Assembly: GCA_007131625.1 (NCBI GenBank)
Contig: SLQC01000040.1
Coordinates: forward strand, 1 to 35,003
DNA: 35,003 bases
Reading direction: 5' to 3'
From: Balneolales bacterium
Lineage (GTDB): Bacteria; Bacteroidota; Rhodothermia; Balneolales; Natronogracilivirgulaceae
This document shows, piece by piece, positions 18,778 through 28,070 of this stretch. Below the pieces are notes generated by a model, which did not search any database, was not told where the DNA came from, and was given only the letters and a program-made list of their open reading frames with translations. The translations under genes were made by a program, and so were the position numbers. Position 1 is the first letter of the stretch. Every line of letters starts with the position of its first letter.

Positions 18778-19035
18778 TTAAAAAAATGATTATAAATCGT
18801 TTTATCATTCGCTGCCTGTCAACCTGCCCAGACCGATTACGAAGTGAATTTAACAAAGACTTTAAAAATACAAGTTTTTTCGCAAAAATGAACCTTCAAT
18901 TCAGGCTATTTTTATAAGCTGTGCGTTGGGTAGTAACAGATACTCGTGAAACGGAAAACCATAATTTGAACAAACATTGATTTAACTGTATTTTTCAAGT
19001 TGTAAAAATATGAAATTAAATGGCCAAAGGCTGAT

Positions 19036-22000
19036 ATGCTAGACAAAATTTTTGCAGGAATTTCAAAAATAATGGGCTCAAAAAGTGAGCGCGACATCAA
19101 AAAAATTCAACCGATCGTTGATGAAATCCTCACTTACGAAGAGGAGATGAAACAACTCACTGACGACGAACTCAAGGGAAAGACGGAAACTTTTAAAGAG
19201 GAAATCCGGGATGTGACGGCGGCGACGCAGCAGCGCATCGACGAGATCAAAGCCGAACTCAGCACTATTCACACAAGCGAATCAGAAGAAATTGACAAAC
19301 GGAACGAGTTGGAAACCGAACTGGAAGAACTCGATAAAGAGTGGCTGGAGATCGCCGACGAGGTGCTGGATGACATTCTTCCCGAAGCGTTTGCCGTGCT
19401 GAAAGAGACCTGCCGCCGGTTTGTCGGAAAAAGCTGGAAAGTAGCCGGTAACGAGATCGAATGGGATATGATACCGTATGACGTTCAGCTTGTCGGAGCC
19501 GTAACGCTGCATCAGGGAAAAATCGCCGAGATGAAAACCGGTGAAGGTAAAACACTGGTAGCGATCTTTCCGACCTATCTCAATGCACTGGTCGGACGCG
19601 GTGTGCATATCGTCACAGTCAACACCTATCTGGCCCAGCGTGACTGTGAATGGAACGAGCCAATTTTCAACTTTCACGGACTGAAAGTGGATTGCGTCGA
19701 CCGCTACGAACCCAATACCGAAGCACGTCGGAATGCCTACAAAGCCGATGTCACCTACGGTACCAACAACGAATTCGGTTTCGATTATCTGCGGGATAAC
19801 ATGGTCATTAATAAAGATCAACTCGTGCAGCGTGGCCACCATTATGCTATCGTCGATGAGGTCGATTCCGTTTTGATCGATGAAGCGCGTACTCCGCTCA
19901 TCATCTCCGGACCGGTCCCTCAGGACAATCAAAATCAGAAATATTCCGAACTAAAACCGCGGGTTCAGAGGCTGGTTGAAGCACAGAAAAAACTCATCGC
20001 CAAATTTCTTTATGAAGCCGAGGAGGCGTATGAAAAAGGGGATGAACAGACAGCCGGACTCGCTTTGTTTCGTGCCCGACGCGGTTTTCCGAAGAGCAAG
20101 AAGTTTCAGAAAATGATGCAGGAACCGACATTGCAGAAATTAACACAGCAGACAGAATATCTCTATCTGCAGGACCAGGGTAAAAATATGCCTATTGTTG
20201 ACGAAGCTATGTACTACGCTGTCGACATGAAGCAGAACACTATCGAACTCACCGATATGGGGCGGGAACTCATCACGCCTTCCAGCGAGGACAAGGACTT
20301 TTTTGTGATTCCGGATATGGGTACCGAAACGTCGGAACTTGAAGCCGAACTGGATAAAAAAGAGCAGGAACAGATCTCGGAGATCATGCAAAATCCTGAT
20401 TTTAGTGAGGAGTACAAAGAGCAGCAGACTGAAAAGGTCAAAGAAGAGATCAAGAAGGAGCGGTCAGACCGCATGTCCGAGCTCTATCGTGTCTTCTCCG
20501 AGCGAAGCGAGCGTATCCACTCGGTAAATCAGCTATTGAAGGCATATACGCTGTTCGAGCGGGATGACGAGTATATTGTCTCGGAAGGTAAAGTGCAAAT
20601 TGTCGACGAGCATACCGGTCGGGTGTTGTCCGGAAGACGATACTCGGACGGGCTTCACCAGGCCATCGAGGCGAAGGAAGATGTGAAGGTCGAGGCTGCC
20701 ACCCAGACCTATGCCACCATTACCTTGCAGAACTATTTCCGAATGTATCACAAATTGGCCGGAATGACCGGAACGGCGGTGACCGAGGAAGGGGAATTTT
20801 TCGAAATCTACAAACTGGAAGTAATTGAAATACCAACCAACGTGCAGGTTCAAAGAGAAGATAATGAGGATCTCGTCTTTCGTACCAAACGGGAACGGTT
20901 CAATGCGGTCATCGAGAAAATCCAGGATTATCATGAAAAGGGCCAGCCTGTGCTGGTCGGAACCACCAGTGTGGAAACCTCGGAGACCCTGAGCAGGATG
21001 CTCAAACGGACCGGTATAGCGCACAATGTTTTGAACGCCAAACAGCACAAAAGCGAGAGTGAGATTGTGCGTCAGGCCGGGCAGAAGGGTGCGGTTACCA
21101 TTGCGACCAATATGGCGGGACGTGGTACCGATATTAAACTTGGCCATGGTATTCGTGAGCTTGGCGGACTCGCCATCCTGGGTACCGAACGTCATGAGTC
21201 ACGGCGGATTGATCTCCAGCTGCGGGGGCGTGCAGGACGACAGGGTGATCCCGGAGAATCCCAGTTTTATGTCTCCCTGGAAGATGATTTGATGCGCCTG
21301 TTCGGTTCCGAGCGGGTAGCCAATGTCATGGACCGCTTAAAATTTGAAGAGGGCGAAGTGATCCAGCATCCGTGGGTTTCCAAATCGCTGGAGCGGGCAC
21401 AGAAGAAAGTGGAGCAGAACAACTTCAGCATCCGGAAACGACAGTTGGAGTATGATGACGTGCTCAACAATCAGCGGAATGTGGTGTACGGATATCGCCG
21501 CCGGGCACTTCTGGGTGACGGACTGAGCAGTATGCTGCTGAACATGCTGGAGGATATGATCTCTGCTATCGTCAATGAACTTTATAAAGAGGGCGATTAC
21601 GACGGTATCCGCGAGCGGATGCTTCGGCTGCTGGCAGTTGATGTGGAAGTGGATCGTGAACATTGGTCCAATTTGCGCGAGGACGGGGTGATCGACCTGA
21701 TCTTTGAGGAAGCCGTCAAAACCTATCAGGAAAAAGAGCAGCGGCTCAGTACACCATTCTACAATGTGATCAAACAGGTTCATGAAAACGAAGCCGAAAA
21801 CAAGCCTTCCAATGTGCAGATCCTGTTTACCGATGGCGTCAAACGGATGCGTGTGGTCGTAAACATCGAAGAGGCAGTAAAAAACGAAGGCCGAGAAGTC
21901 GTGCGGGCACTTGAGCGGTCAGCGGTACTCTCGGTGATCGATGAAAAATGGATGGAACACCTTCGTGAGCTGGATACGGTGAAAGAAGGGATCGGTCTGC

Positions 22001-22401
22001 GGGCGTTTGGACAGAAAGATCCCCTTCTGGAGTACAAGCGCGAGGCGTTCAACATGTTCTCTCAGCTGCTTGAAGACATCAACAATGATGTAGTTTCACT
22101 CATCTGGCGTGCGGTTCCGGAAGTCGCAGCCGATCCAAAGCAACTGCAACACGGCAAACAGCCGGCAAGAAGCCGGGTTAATCTCGACAAACTTAAAACA
22201 CAGCATGATTCCGCTGAAAACATGGGTTTGCGGTTCGGCGGTGCTCGGTCAAACCAGAGTGGTGCGCAACAAGCAGCGGCAGCAGCCGGTCGAGGTGAAA
22301 GAACCAAGCGTCAACCGGTGGTTGTAGAAGAAAAAATTGGAAGAAACGACTCGTGCCCGTGCGGATCCGGCAAAAAGTACAAGAATTGTCATGGACGTTG
22401 A
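19036..22401 (+). CDS. secA: Preprotein translocase subunit SecA
   Basis: MKTGEGKTLVAIFPTYLNAL, VDEVDSVLIDEARTPLIISGP, GRAGRQGDPGESQFYVSLEDDLMRLFG; C-terminal SEC-C zinc motif CPCGSGKKYKNCHGR. Confidence 0.99.
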   Translation: MLDKIFAGISKIMGSKSERDIKKIQPIVDEILTYEEEMKQLTDDELKGKTETFKEEIRDVTAATQQRIDEIKAELSTIHTSESEEIDKRNELETELEELDKEWLEIADEVLDDILPEAFAVLKETCRRFVGKSWKVAGNEIEWDMIPYDVQLVGAVTLHQGKIAEMKTGEGKTLVAIFPTYLNALVGRGVHIVTVNTYLAQRDCEWNEPIFNFHGLKVDCVDRYEPNTEARRNAYKADVTYGTNNEFGFDYLRDNMVINKDQLVQRGHHYAIVDEVDSVLIDEARTPLIISGPVPQDNQNQKYSELKPRVQRLVEAQKKLIAKFLYEAEEAYEKGDEQTAGLALFRARRGFPKSKKFQKMMQEPTLQKLTQQTEYLYLQDQGKNMPIVDEAMYYAVDMKQNTIELTDMGRELITPSSEDKDFFVIPDMGTETSELEAELDKKEQEQISEIMQNPDFSEEYKEQQTEKVKEEIKKERSDRMSELYRVFSERSERIHSVNQLLKAYTLFERDDEYIVSEGKVQIVDEHTGRVLSGRRYSDGLHQAIEAKEDVKVEAATQTYATITLQNYFRMYHKLAGMTGTAVTEEGEFFEIYKLEVIEIPTNVQVQREDNEDLVFRTKRERFNAVIEKIQDYHEKGQPVLVGTTSVETSETLSRMLKRTGIAHNVLNAKQHKSESEIVRQAGQKGAVTIATNMAGRGTDIKLGHGIRELGGLAILGTERHESRRIDLQLRGRAGRQGDPGESQFYVSLEDDLMRLFGSERVANVMDRLKFEEGEVIQHPWVSKSLERAQKKVEQNNFSIRKRQLEYDDVLNNQRNVVYGYRRRALLGDGLSSMLLNMLEDMISAIVNELYKEGDYDGIRERMLRLLAVDVEVDREHWSNLREDGVIDLIFEEAVKTYQEKEQRLSTPFYNVIKQVHENEAENKPSNVQILFTDGVKRMRVVVNIEEAVKNEGREVVRALERSAVLSVIDEKWMEHLRELDTVKEGIGLRAFGQKDPLLEYKREAFNMFSQLLEDINNDVVSLIWRAVPEVAADPKQLQHGKQPARSRVNLDKLKTQHDSAENMGLRFGGARSNQSGAQQAAAAAGRGERTKRQPVVVEEKIGRNDSCPCGSGKKYKNCHGR

Positions 22402-22468
22402 CAAGCCGGGACTTTCGCAGGTTGATTAAATGCAATGATATACAGCTCTATTCAGCGAAAGCGATAAG

Positions 22469-23125
22469 TCAGTCTTGCATATGGAAAAAACTCCCGGTCT
22501 GACTCTGTACACCTTCGCCACGACCTTCCCCGCCACCCTGACCACGACCAGCTCCACTTCCGCGCCGGTGACCTTCACTCTCGCCGCCTTCTGGAGTTTC
22601 AAATCCGATACTGTTATGGGATCGGCCACCAGAAGCCACTCCACGATCAGAACTCTCGGAAGCTTCATGGCGGTAATTATCGCGAATGGCATGACTGCCT
22701 TCTTGCAGCCACCCGAATGGTGTAATAAGTGTAATAGCACCGACATACAGCACGACCGAAAACAGTACCGACGCTAATACCTCTTTTGGTATCCTGATCC
22801 GGGTGACCCATGAAACGGTTTCCGGTGATGTTTTCTCCTTACGACGATGGGCCCTTTTTTGCCTGATATAACACAAGAACGTCTTCCAGTTAAATACAAA
22901 TAAATGTATCACAGAAAGTATTAGTATGGCAAGAGCCGTTACCTGATGCAATGACGCCCATTGTGTCTTGGTCAAAGCGAGAACGGTCCAGCCGGTGGCT
23001 TCGGCAATACGACCGGATGGAGAGAAATACAATATGACACCTGATAAAGCCAGTCCGGCAAAACAAATAGTCATCAGGAGTGAGACAAAACCACGTGTGG
23101 AGAATGGTTGTCTGGTTTTTTTCAT
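22469..23125 (-). CDS. DUF4405-like small membrane protein with Gly/Glu/Arg-rich tail
   Basis: FVSLLMTICFAGLALSGVILYFSPSGRIAEATGWTVLALTKTQWASLHQVTALAILILSVIHLFVFNWKTFLCYI; tail GGESEGHRRGSGAGRGQGGGEGRGEGVQ. Confidence 0.75.
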   Translation of the reverse strand: MKKTRQPFSTRGFVSLLMTICFAGLALSGVILYFSPSGRIAEATGWTVLALTKTQWASLHQVTALAILILSVIHLFVFNWKTFLCYIRQKRAHRRKEKTSPETVSWVTRIRIPKEVLASVLFSVVLYVGAITLITPFGWLQEGSHAIRDNYRHEASESSDRGVASGGRSHNSIGFETPEGGESEGHRRGSGAGRGQGGGEGRGEGVQSQTGSFFHMQD

Positions 23126-23181
23126 TTGTTTAATTATTTTGAATTTTTAAGGCCATATGGAGCATCCGTGAACTGTCAAAT

Positions 23182-23257
23182 AAACTATCACCACAGCATT
23201 AAACTATCACCACAGCATTAAACTATAGCCACAGCATTAAACTATCGTCACAGCATT
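23182..23257. repeat. Four tandem 19-bp direct repeats in the divergent DUF4405-like/Rrf2 promoter region
   Basis: AAACTATCACCACAGCATT x2, AAACTATAGCCACAGCATT, AAACTATCGTCACAGCATT, contiguous. Confidence 0.95.
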
Positions 23258-23422
23258 ATATAATTGATGCAGCAAAGTTTCACTTCATAGACGAATCACT
23301 TGAATTTAAGTTCATTGATGTTTTGGTATCCAAAGTTTGTTCAAAGAGCGAAATGCAGTTTTTTCTAAGACCGGATTGTCTTAAATTAAACATCCATTCC
23401 AATTTCCATTTTCCAGTGTATT

Positions 23423-23878
23423 ATGGTTTTATCAAAGGCGTGTACCTACGGGATTCTGGCGTCCCTATATATCACCAGAGAGACCAATAAAAAAACCGGC
23501 TATGTTTCAATAGGCCGAATGAGCAAGGAGCTGCATATATCTTTTCATTTTTTGACGAAGATCCTGCAGGAGTTAACCTCGGCTGGACTTCTCACCTCGA
23601 TGAAAGGCCCGAAAGGCGGAGTGGCGCTAAAACAGGACGCCAAAGATATCACTCTGCTGGACATTGTCATCGCCATTGACGGAATGGAGCTGTTTTCGGA
23701 GTGCCTTCTGGGACTACCGGGATGTGGCAATGAAGAGCCGTGCGCCGTGCACAACGAATGGGGCGGAATCAGAGAGCAGCTATATCAAACTTTCCGAAGC
23801 AAAACACTGGCTACAACGACGCAGCAGATTGACGAGCAGAATTTGCGCTTTGCCCTGCCAGAGCTGCTGGATTCGTGA
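23423..23878 (+). CDS. Rrf2 family transcriptional regulator with three-Cys cluster motif
   Basis: LSKACTYGILASLYITRE, HISFHFLTKILQELTSAGLLTSMKGPKGGVAL, ECLLGLPGCGNEEPCAVHNEW. Confidence 0.95.
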   Translation: MVLSKACTYGILASLYITRETNKKTGYVSIGRMSKELHISFHFLTKILQELTSAGLLTSMKGPKGGVALKQDAKDITLLDIVIAIDGMELFSECLLGLPGCGNEEPCAVHNEWGGIREQLYQTFRSKTLATTTQQIDEQNLRFALPELLDS

Positions 23879-23897
23879 AAGAGATCATTCTGTAATA

Positions 23898-25043
23898 CTA
23901 CCGGAAAAAGTAGGTTATCCACATAACGGGAAAAAGGCGGCTCTGACGTTGGGTTGCGCCAACGGTTTTTTCCAGATCGCGTTGATATCGTATGAAAGAG
24001 TGCACATGTATCCGGCTTGTAGCATCCCATACATGACGAATTTCATACTGGATGAGATTGTTATCCAAAAAAGGTGAAATGGCAAAACTCATTGGTACAA
24101 ATGCTGCCAAAAAACCGATACTGTGGTCGGGTGCAAAATCTACATAATTAAGCGTGCTTGTTAATGCAGTGGCTCGTGCTTTATCACCATTTTCACCTGG
24201 TAGTCCGATTGCGATATTGTCTGGCCGGTTAAAATTATATCCGATTTCGTTTTCCCATAATAATTGAGCTTGACCGGAAAGGTTCCAGCCGAGTTTGGTT
24301 TTTACCGATGCCGTGATGTAGCCAGATGTTCTATCTTCTGTATTCATGACAATGCAGTTCGGTATATATAGAAAGTTCAATGTCAACAGTCGTAGGCGTT
24401 CATCAGGACGTATGCGATGGACAGCATTATACCACGACAAATGTGGCGTTGTTTCGGCTATATGAATCGGATACCGGTGTATATTGGATGGAGCGTTTCG
24501 ATGATGCCATTGCATGACCAAATTGGAATGCCATCCACCGTCAAAATTATAATGTAGTTGTACTCCGTCTACCCAATGAACATTAGGACCATTTCCTTCA
24601 AAACGAAACAGGGAATATTGGATAGCTCCGGGAACCGACCATATCACACTAGATGTCTGAAATCGACCGGCTTCAATGCTCAGCCTGGAGGTAGGACGGT
24701 AACGCAACGATGCGATATCAAATGCGCCTTCACCCGGCAACAATCCATTTTGATTCTCCCCGGTGGTGTGGAGGCCTGGTGATAATTTTCGGGTTTCGTC
24801 GCTCAATCGCATACCATACCGGGCTGAAATATCCAGGTTGTTATGAATGTGATATCGAACTCCTAAGCGCAGCCGAAGAAATGCAGATTGTTGATTTATT
24901 TCGACTCCGTCTCTGTCCGTACCGTGTTGCCAGGCACCTAACAGACGGGTATCTCCGATTAAATCAATTCGATCGTTAATGGGAATTTGTGACAATGCAG
25001 CAACGGGATAAAATAAGACAAGTAAAAATAGAAGAGACCTCAT
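23898..25043 (-). CDS. Outer-membrane beta-barrel (alginate-export/porin-like) protein
   Basis: Signal peptide MRSLLFLLVLFYPVAALSQ; AFLRLRLGVRYHIHNNLDISARYGMRLSDE, FDIASLRYRPTSRLSIEAGRFQ alternating strands. Confidence 0.7.
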   Translation of the reverse strand: MRSLLFLLVLFYPVAALSQIPINDRIDLIGDTRLLGAWQHGTDRDGVEINQQSAFLRLRLGVRYHIHNNLDISARYGMRLSDETRKLSPGLHTTGENQNGLLPGEGAFDIASLRYRPTSRLSIEAGRFQTSSVIWSVPGAIQYSLFRFEGNGPNVHWVDGVQLHYNFDGGWHSNLVMQWHHRNAPSNIHRYPIHIAETTPHLSWYNAVHRIRPDERLRLLTLNFLYIPNCIVMNTEDRTSGYITASVKTKLGWNLSGQAQLLWENEIGYNFNRPDNIAIGLPGENGDKARATALTSTLNYVDFAPDHSIGFLAAFVPMSFAISPFLDNNLIQYEIRHVWDATSRIHVHSFIRYQRDLEKTVGATQRQSRLFPVMWITYFFR

Positions 25044-25150
25044 AAATACTAATTACTATTAAGGTTAAAATTACATGCATTTGGTTTAATCATACGCAAA
25101 TGTGTCAATAGTTTCTGCCATATCAAATATTTCTGCTACAGATGTATCAT

Positions 25151-26293
25151 CTAGATAGCCATTTGGGTTCGAGCTAAAAAAATATGAGGGTTATCCGAGA
25201 TCCCCTCTCGCTCAGATGTGACATTTATGTAGTTAAACATAAAACGTACCCGATTATTAGCATACCAATTAAACCCAATGGTAACGTTACTTTGCTCCCC
25301 TCCGGTAATAGTACCATCGTTTAAATTGATGGTGCTATACCGAGCTGTTAGTTCAAATGCTCCATAAATTCCTTTTGGTGCAATCCCACCAAAGACTCCA
25401 TTTCGATAGCTACGCGATTCACCGGTTAGAAAGTAGCTGCCAGTTACATACCATCCGCTAAAATCAACATCAGCCAAATCAGAGCCACGTTCTGCACCTG
25501 TATACATCCATTCGGTTTGTAGTGATAAGGGGCCTCTAAGTAATGTTGTTTCAAACCCCAGTCGGTTGATGTGATTAACCTCCGTAATCTGATCCGTTTC
25601 TACCAAACGTATGGTACTCGGACTCGACTCAGGTCGTGTACTGAAATGGATCGTTCGGCTAGTCTTATCTGCCGGTCCTTCCCTGTGAGCAGCAATTCCG
25701 AAATGTATCAAACTGTTATCTGTCCGGACAGGTGTGGTGGTAAAACGGCCTCCGATTCCAAGACCTTCGTCTCCATCACTTGTTCGGGTTGCAGCACCTG
25801 CGCCCGGACCAAAGCCTGTTAATGACAAACTCCACATATCTCGATGAATACTGAATGTAAGTCCTAAATTGAATGCATTTGACAAAGTAGAGATCGGCAA
25901 AGCACGCTCTATCATCGGCAGATTATTTGAACTCATTAACCATTCAAGGCCATAGGGCTGTTTCATATGCCCGATGGTTACGTGACCTATATTCCAGCCG
26001 GTATAGCGTAGATAGAGTGCAATGGGTGATACCTGGCCGCTTTCGCCTAAACTGAATAAAAACTGATAGTTCCAGTCGGAATATAGTTTACCGTTAATAC
26101 CCGCCCATGCCCGACGCATCGCAAATCCATCACCAAGTTCACGCAAATCTTCGCGATGTAAAGCATAATCGAGATGAAAACGCATACTAGGAGATACCGT
26201 TACCCCGTCAGGAACCGATATTTGTGACGCTTGTGCCTCCTCATTCGCAGCAAAACAGAGAAGTAATATTATAAGTATTGTAAATCTTAGCAT
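25151..26293 (-). CDS. Phosphate-selective porin O/P-like protein
   Basis: Signal peptide; FAMRRAWAGINGKLYSDWNYQFLFSLGESGQVSPIALYLRYTGWNIGHVTIGHMKQPYGLEWLMSSNNLPMIERALP. Confidence 0.85.
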   Translation of the reverse strand: MLRFTILIILLLCFAANEEAQASQISVPDGVTVSPSMRFHLDYALHREDLRELGDGFAMRRAWAGINGKLYSDWNYQFLFSLGESGQVSPIALYLRYTGWNIGHVTIGHMKQPYGLEWLMSSNNLPMIERALPISTLSNAFNLGLTFSIHRDMWSLSLTGFGPGAGAATRTSDGDEGLGIGGRFTTTPVRTDNSLIHFGIAAHREGPADKTSRTIHFSTRPESSPSTIRLVETDQITEVNHINRLGFETTLLRGPLSLQTEWMYTGAERGSDLADVDFSGWYVTGSYFLTGESRSYRNGVFGGIAPKGIYGAFELTARYSTINLNDGTITGGEQSNVTIGFNWYANNRVRFMFNYINVTSEREGISDNPHIFLARTQMAI

Positions 26294-26623
26294 CTAAGGG
26301 TAAAGTCCATGATTAAACTTGTCGGTCGGTTAGCATTATACAGACTAATCTGAAACACGACCACCTTGCAAAGACAGCACAAATATGCAAAACTTGATTC
26401 AAGCAGACAATAATTTCAACATTTTTTTTCATCAATGCGGTATAATTTGCACTGCGACTATAAATGATGAACTGACCACATCGCCCCGGATTAAAGGATC
26501 AAACATGTACATACGTCATCAGCAGGTGAGTTGGAAGCATAAATATCCAGCTCAAGGTGAAGATGTAAACATGTCATTTTGTCACCCCGCCGGAAGAAAA
26601 ATGGAGTACCATTGTCAGAGTTC

Positions 26624-27109
26624 TCAACGAACAAGTGATATGGCAAGAAAAAGAATCACAAGTCCGAGTAGAAGATTGATCCGTCCGACCCATTTGGATG
26701 CCGCACGGTAACGGTTTGTGATGGGATGATCCGGATGAGTACTCATCATTTCAGCTGCTTTTCTCCCCAGCCAGAAGTCGTGCAATCCACTGAGAAGCAA
26801 AACAAAAGCGAAGAGTCCGATTTTATGTACAAGTAACATACCATAGCCCGATGTCCAGAAGTTCTGGTCGATCAGGTGAGAGAAATGGTAGCCCTTGCCC
26901 AAAAGTGCGGTAATACCTGTCAGAATCAACAGCGGAAACAGCACCCAGCTGATTCGACTGAATCGGGTTCCCAACTCAATGAAGAGGAGTCCTTTTTGTG
27001 CTGCGAGCTTGCGGCGTGTGGCAGGAACCAGAACGGCGGCCGTGAAGAGCATACCGCCGATCCAGAATGCCGCTATGATCACATGGATGAAAACCGACCA
27101 TTGATACAT
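26624..27109 (-). CDS. Small membrane protein, CopD-like
   Basis: FIHVIIAAFWIGGMLFTAAVLVPATRR, four predicted TM helices, LLVHKIGLFAFVLLLSGLHDFWLG. Confidence 0.7.
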   Translation of the reverse strand: MYQWSVFIHVIIAAFWIGGMLFTAAVLVPATRRKLAAQKGLLFIELGTRFSRISWVLFPLLILTGITALLGKGYHFSHLIDQNFWTSGYGMLLVHKIGLFAFVLLLSGLHDFWLGRKAAEMMSTHPDHPITNRYRAASKWVGRINLLLGLVILFLAISLVR

Positions 27110-27158
27110 GGTGATTCACAAGATTTTATGGTCAGAATTTTTTATACAAAATGGAGCT

Positions 27159-27881
27159 TTATAGTAAAGCCTGAGCCTTCCTGAACAAGATATTATTTTC
27201 CAGATGGACATGTTTGTGCAAATCTTCTTCAAAACCGGCAAGGTTTTGGTACAGGATTCGGTATGTGGTGCAAGCTTCTGCCGGAGGTGTGAAATCGTTG
27301 CTCAGTTCGCGAATTTCCGCAATGAGCTTTCCGGCGCCTTCATGGTCGTCTTCCATCAGATCCAATTGTCTGCGGAGTTCGTCCATGAGATCCTGATCCA
27401 CATCCTGACATGATTTCCGCAGCTCGGCTACCTTTTTGATGAGCGGGAATACTGTGTTCTCTTCAGCTTCCAGGTGATTAAGTAGTTCGTGTCCAAGACT
27501 GACAAACTTGTGATAGATTTCGACGTTTTCCGGGTGTCGTTCACCGTGTACACCCGCTACTTTCCGGGCATAGGCAGCTATTTCCTCTGTTTTTGATCGA
27601 ACAAACCGGTGATGGGTTTGTTCGATGTAATTGATCAGAAGGTCCGGCGTCCACTCACGATAATTTTCACCGCTGGAAGTGGTCTGCCAGGGCAGTTGCG
27701 TCAGTTTTTCGGCAACGATGGCTGTCTCAACCCCTTTTTTTGCGCAGGCCTCCGCCAGTGACTGGCCACCCCCGCAACAGAAGTCGATTCCGTATTCCCG
27801 GAATATTCCGGCGGCGTGATAGTTTAAGCTGACGATTTCACCGACGGAGCGGTTGTCAAATGTGCTTTCTAATGTATTCAT
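27159..27881 (-). CDS. ric: Iron-sulfur cluster repair di-iron protein (RIC / ScdA / YtfE / DnrN family)
   Basis: YHAAGIFREYGIDFCCGGGQSLAEAC; His/Glu ligands in HHRFV, GHELLNHLEAEENTVFPLI, DDHEGAGKLI, HKHVHLENNILF. Confidence 0.95.
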   Translation of the reverse strand: MNTLESTFDNRSVGEIVSLNYHAAGIFREYGIDFCCGGGQSLAEACAKKGVETAIVAEKLTQLPWQTTSSGENYREWTPDLLINYIEQTHHRFVRSKTEEIAAYARKVAGVHGERHPENVEIYHKFVSLGHELLNHLEAEENTVFPLIKKVAELRKSCQDVDQDLMDELRRQLDLMEDDHEGAGKLIAEIRELSNDFTPPAEACTTYRILYQNLAGFEEDLHKHVHLENNILFRKAQALL

Positions 27882-28070
27882 ATGGCTTGTATTTTAACAG
27901 TTTGTATTTATGATTTAAGAGTATTATAACCTAAAACGAATTCGTCCCAGATTCCGCCATTAGTGTTAATTGAAAATTTTCGGTATGGAAATCACTTTCT
28001 GCCGGGTAGTTCATAATTATTCAGGATATTCAAATAAAATCGAGGGTTTGATGATCTTCTATCAGAATTT

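Noticed and set aside
18592-19035. Possible oriC because rpmH-rnpA-yidD-yidC is often near dnaA/oriC
   Set aside because: No dnaA or dnaN gene and no DnaA-box cluster (only a weak TTATCCAGT in hairpin A); secA lies on the other side
19282-19932. 216-aa minus-strand ORF inside secA
   Set aside because: Shadow ORF opposite the highly conserved SecA nucleotide-binding domain
22426-22746. 106-aa minus-strand ORF as a separate gene or as the frameshifted DUF4405 C-terminus
   Set aside because: Overlaps the DUF4405-like CDS; translated sequence shows no convincing continuation of the family, so a frameshift was not called
23182-23257. CRISPR array interpretation of the 19-bp repeats
   Set aside because: Repeats are contiguous with no spacers and no cas genes in the window
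23915-23923. Perfect DnaA-box sequence TTATCCACA
   Set aside because: Single copy inside the 3' end of a CDS with no AT-rich cluster of boxes; expected by chance, not evidence for oriC
26385-26711. 108-aa plus-strand ORF after the porin O/P gene
   Set aside because: Low-quality composition and overlaps the 3' end of the CopD-like CDS on the opposite strand
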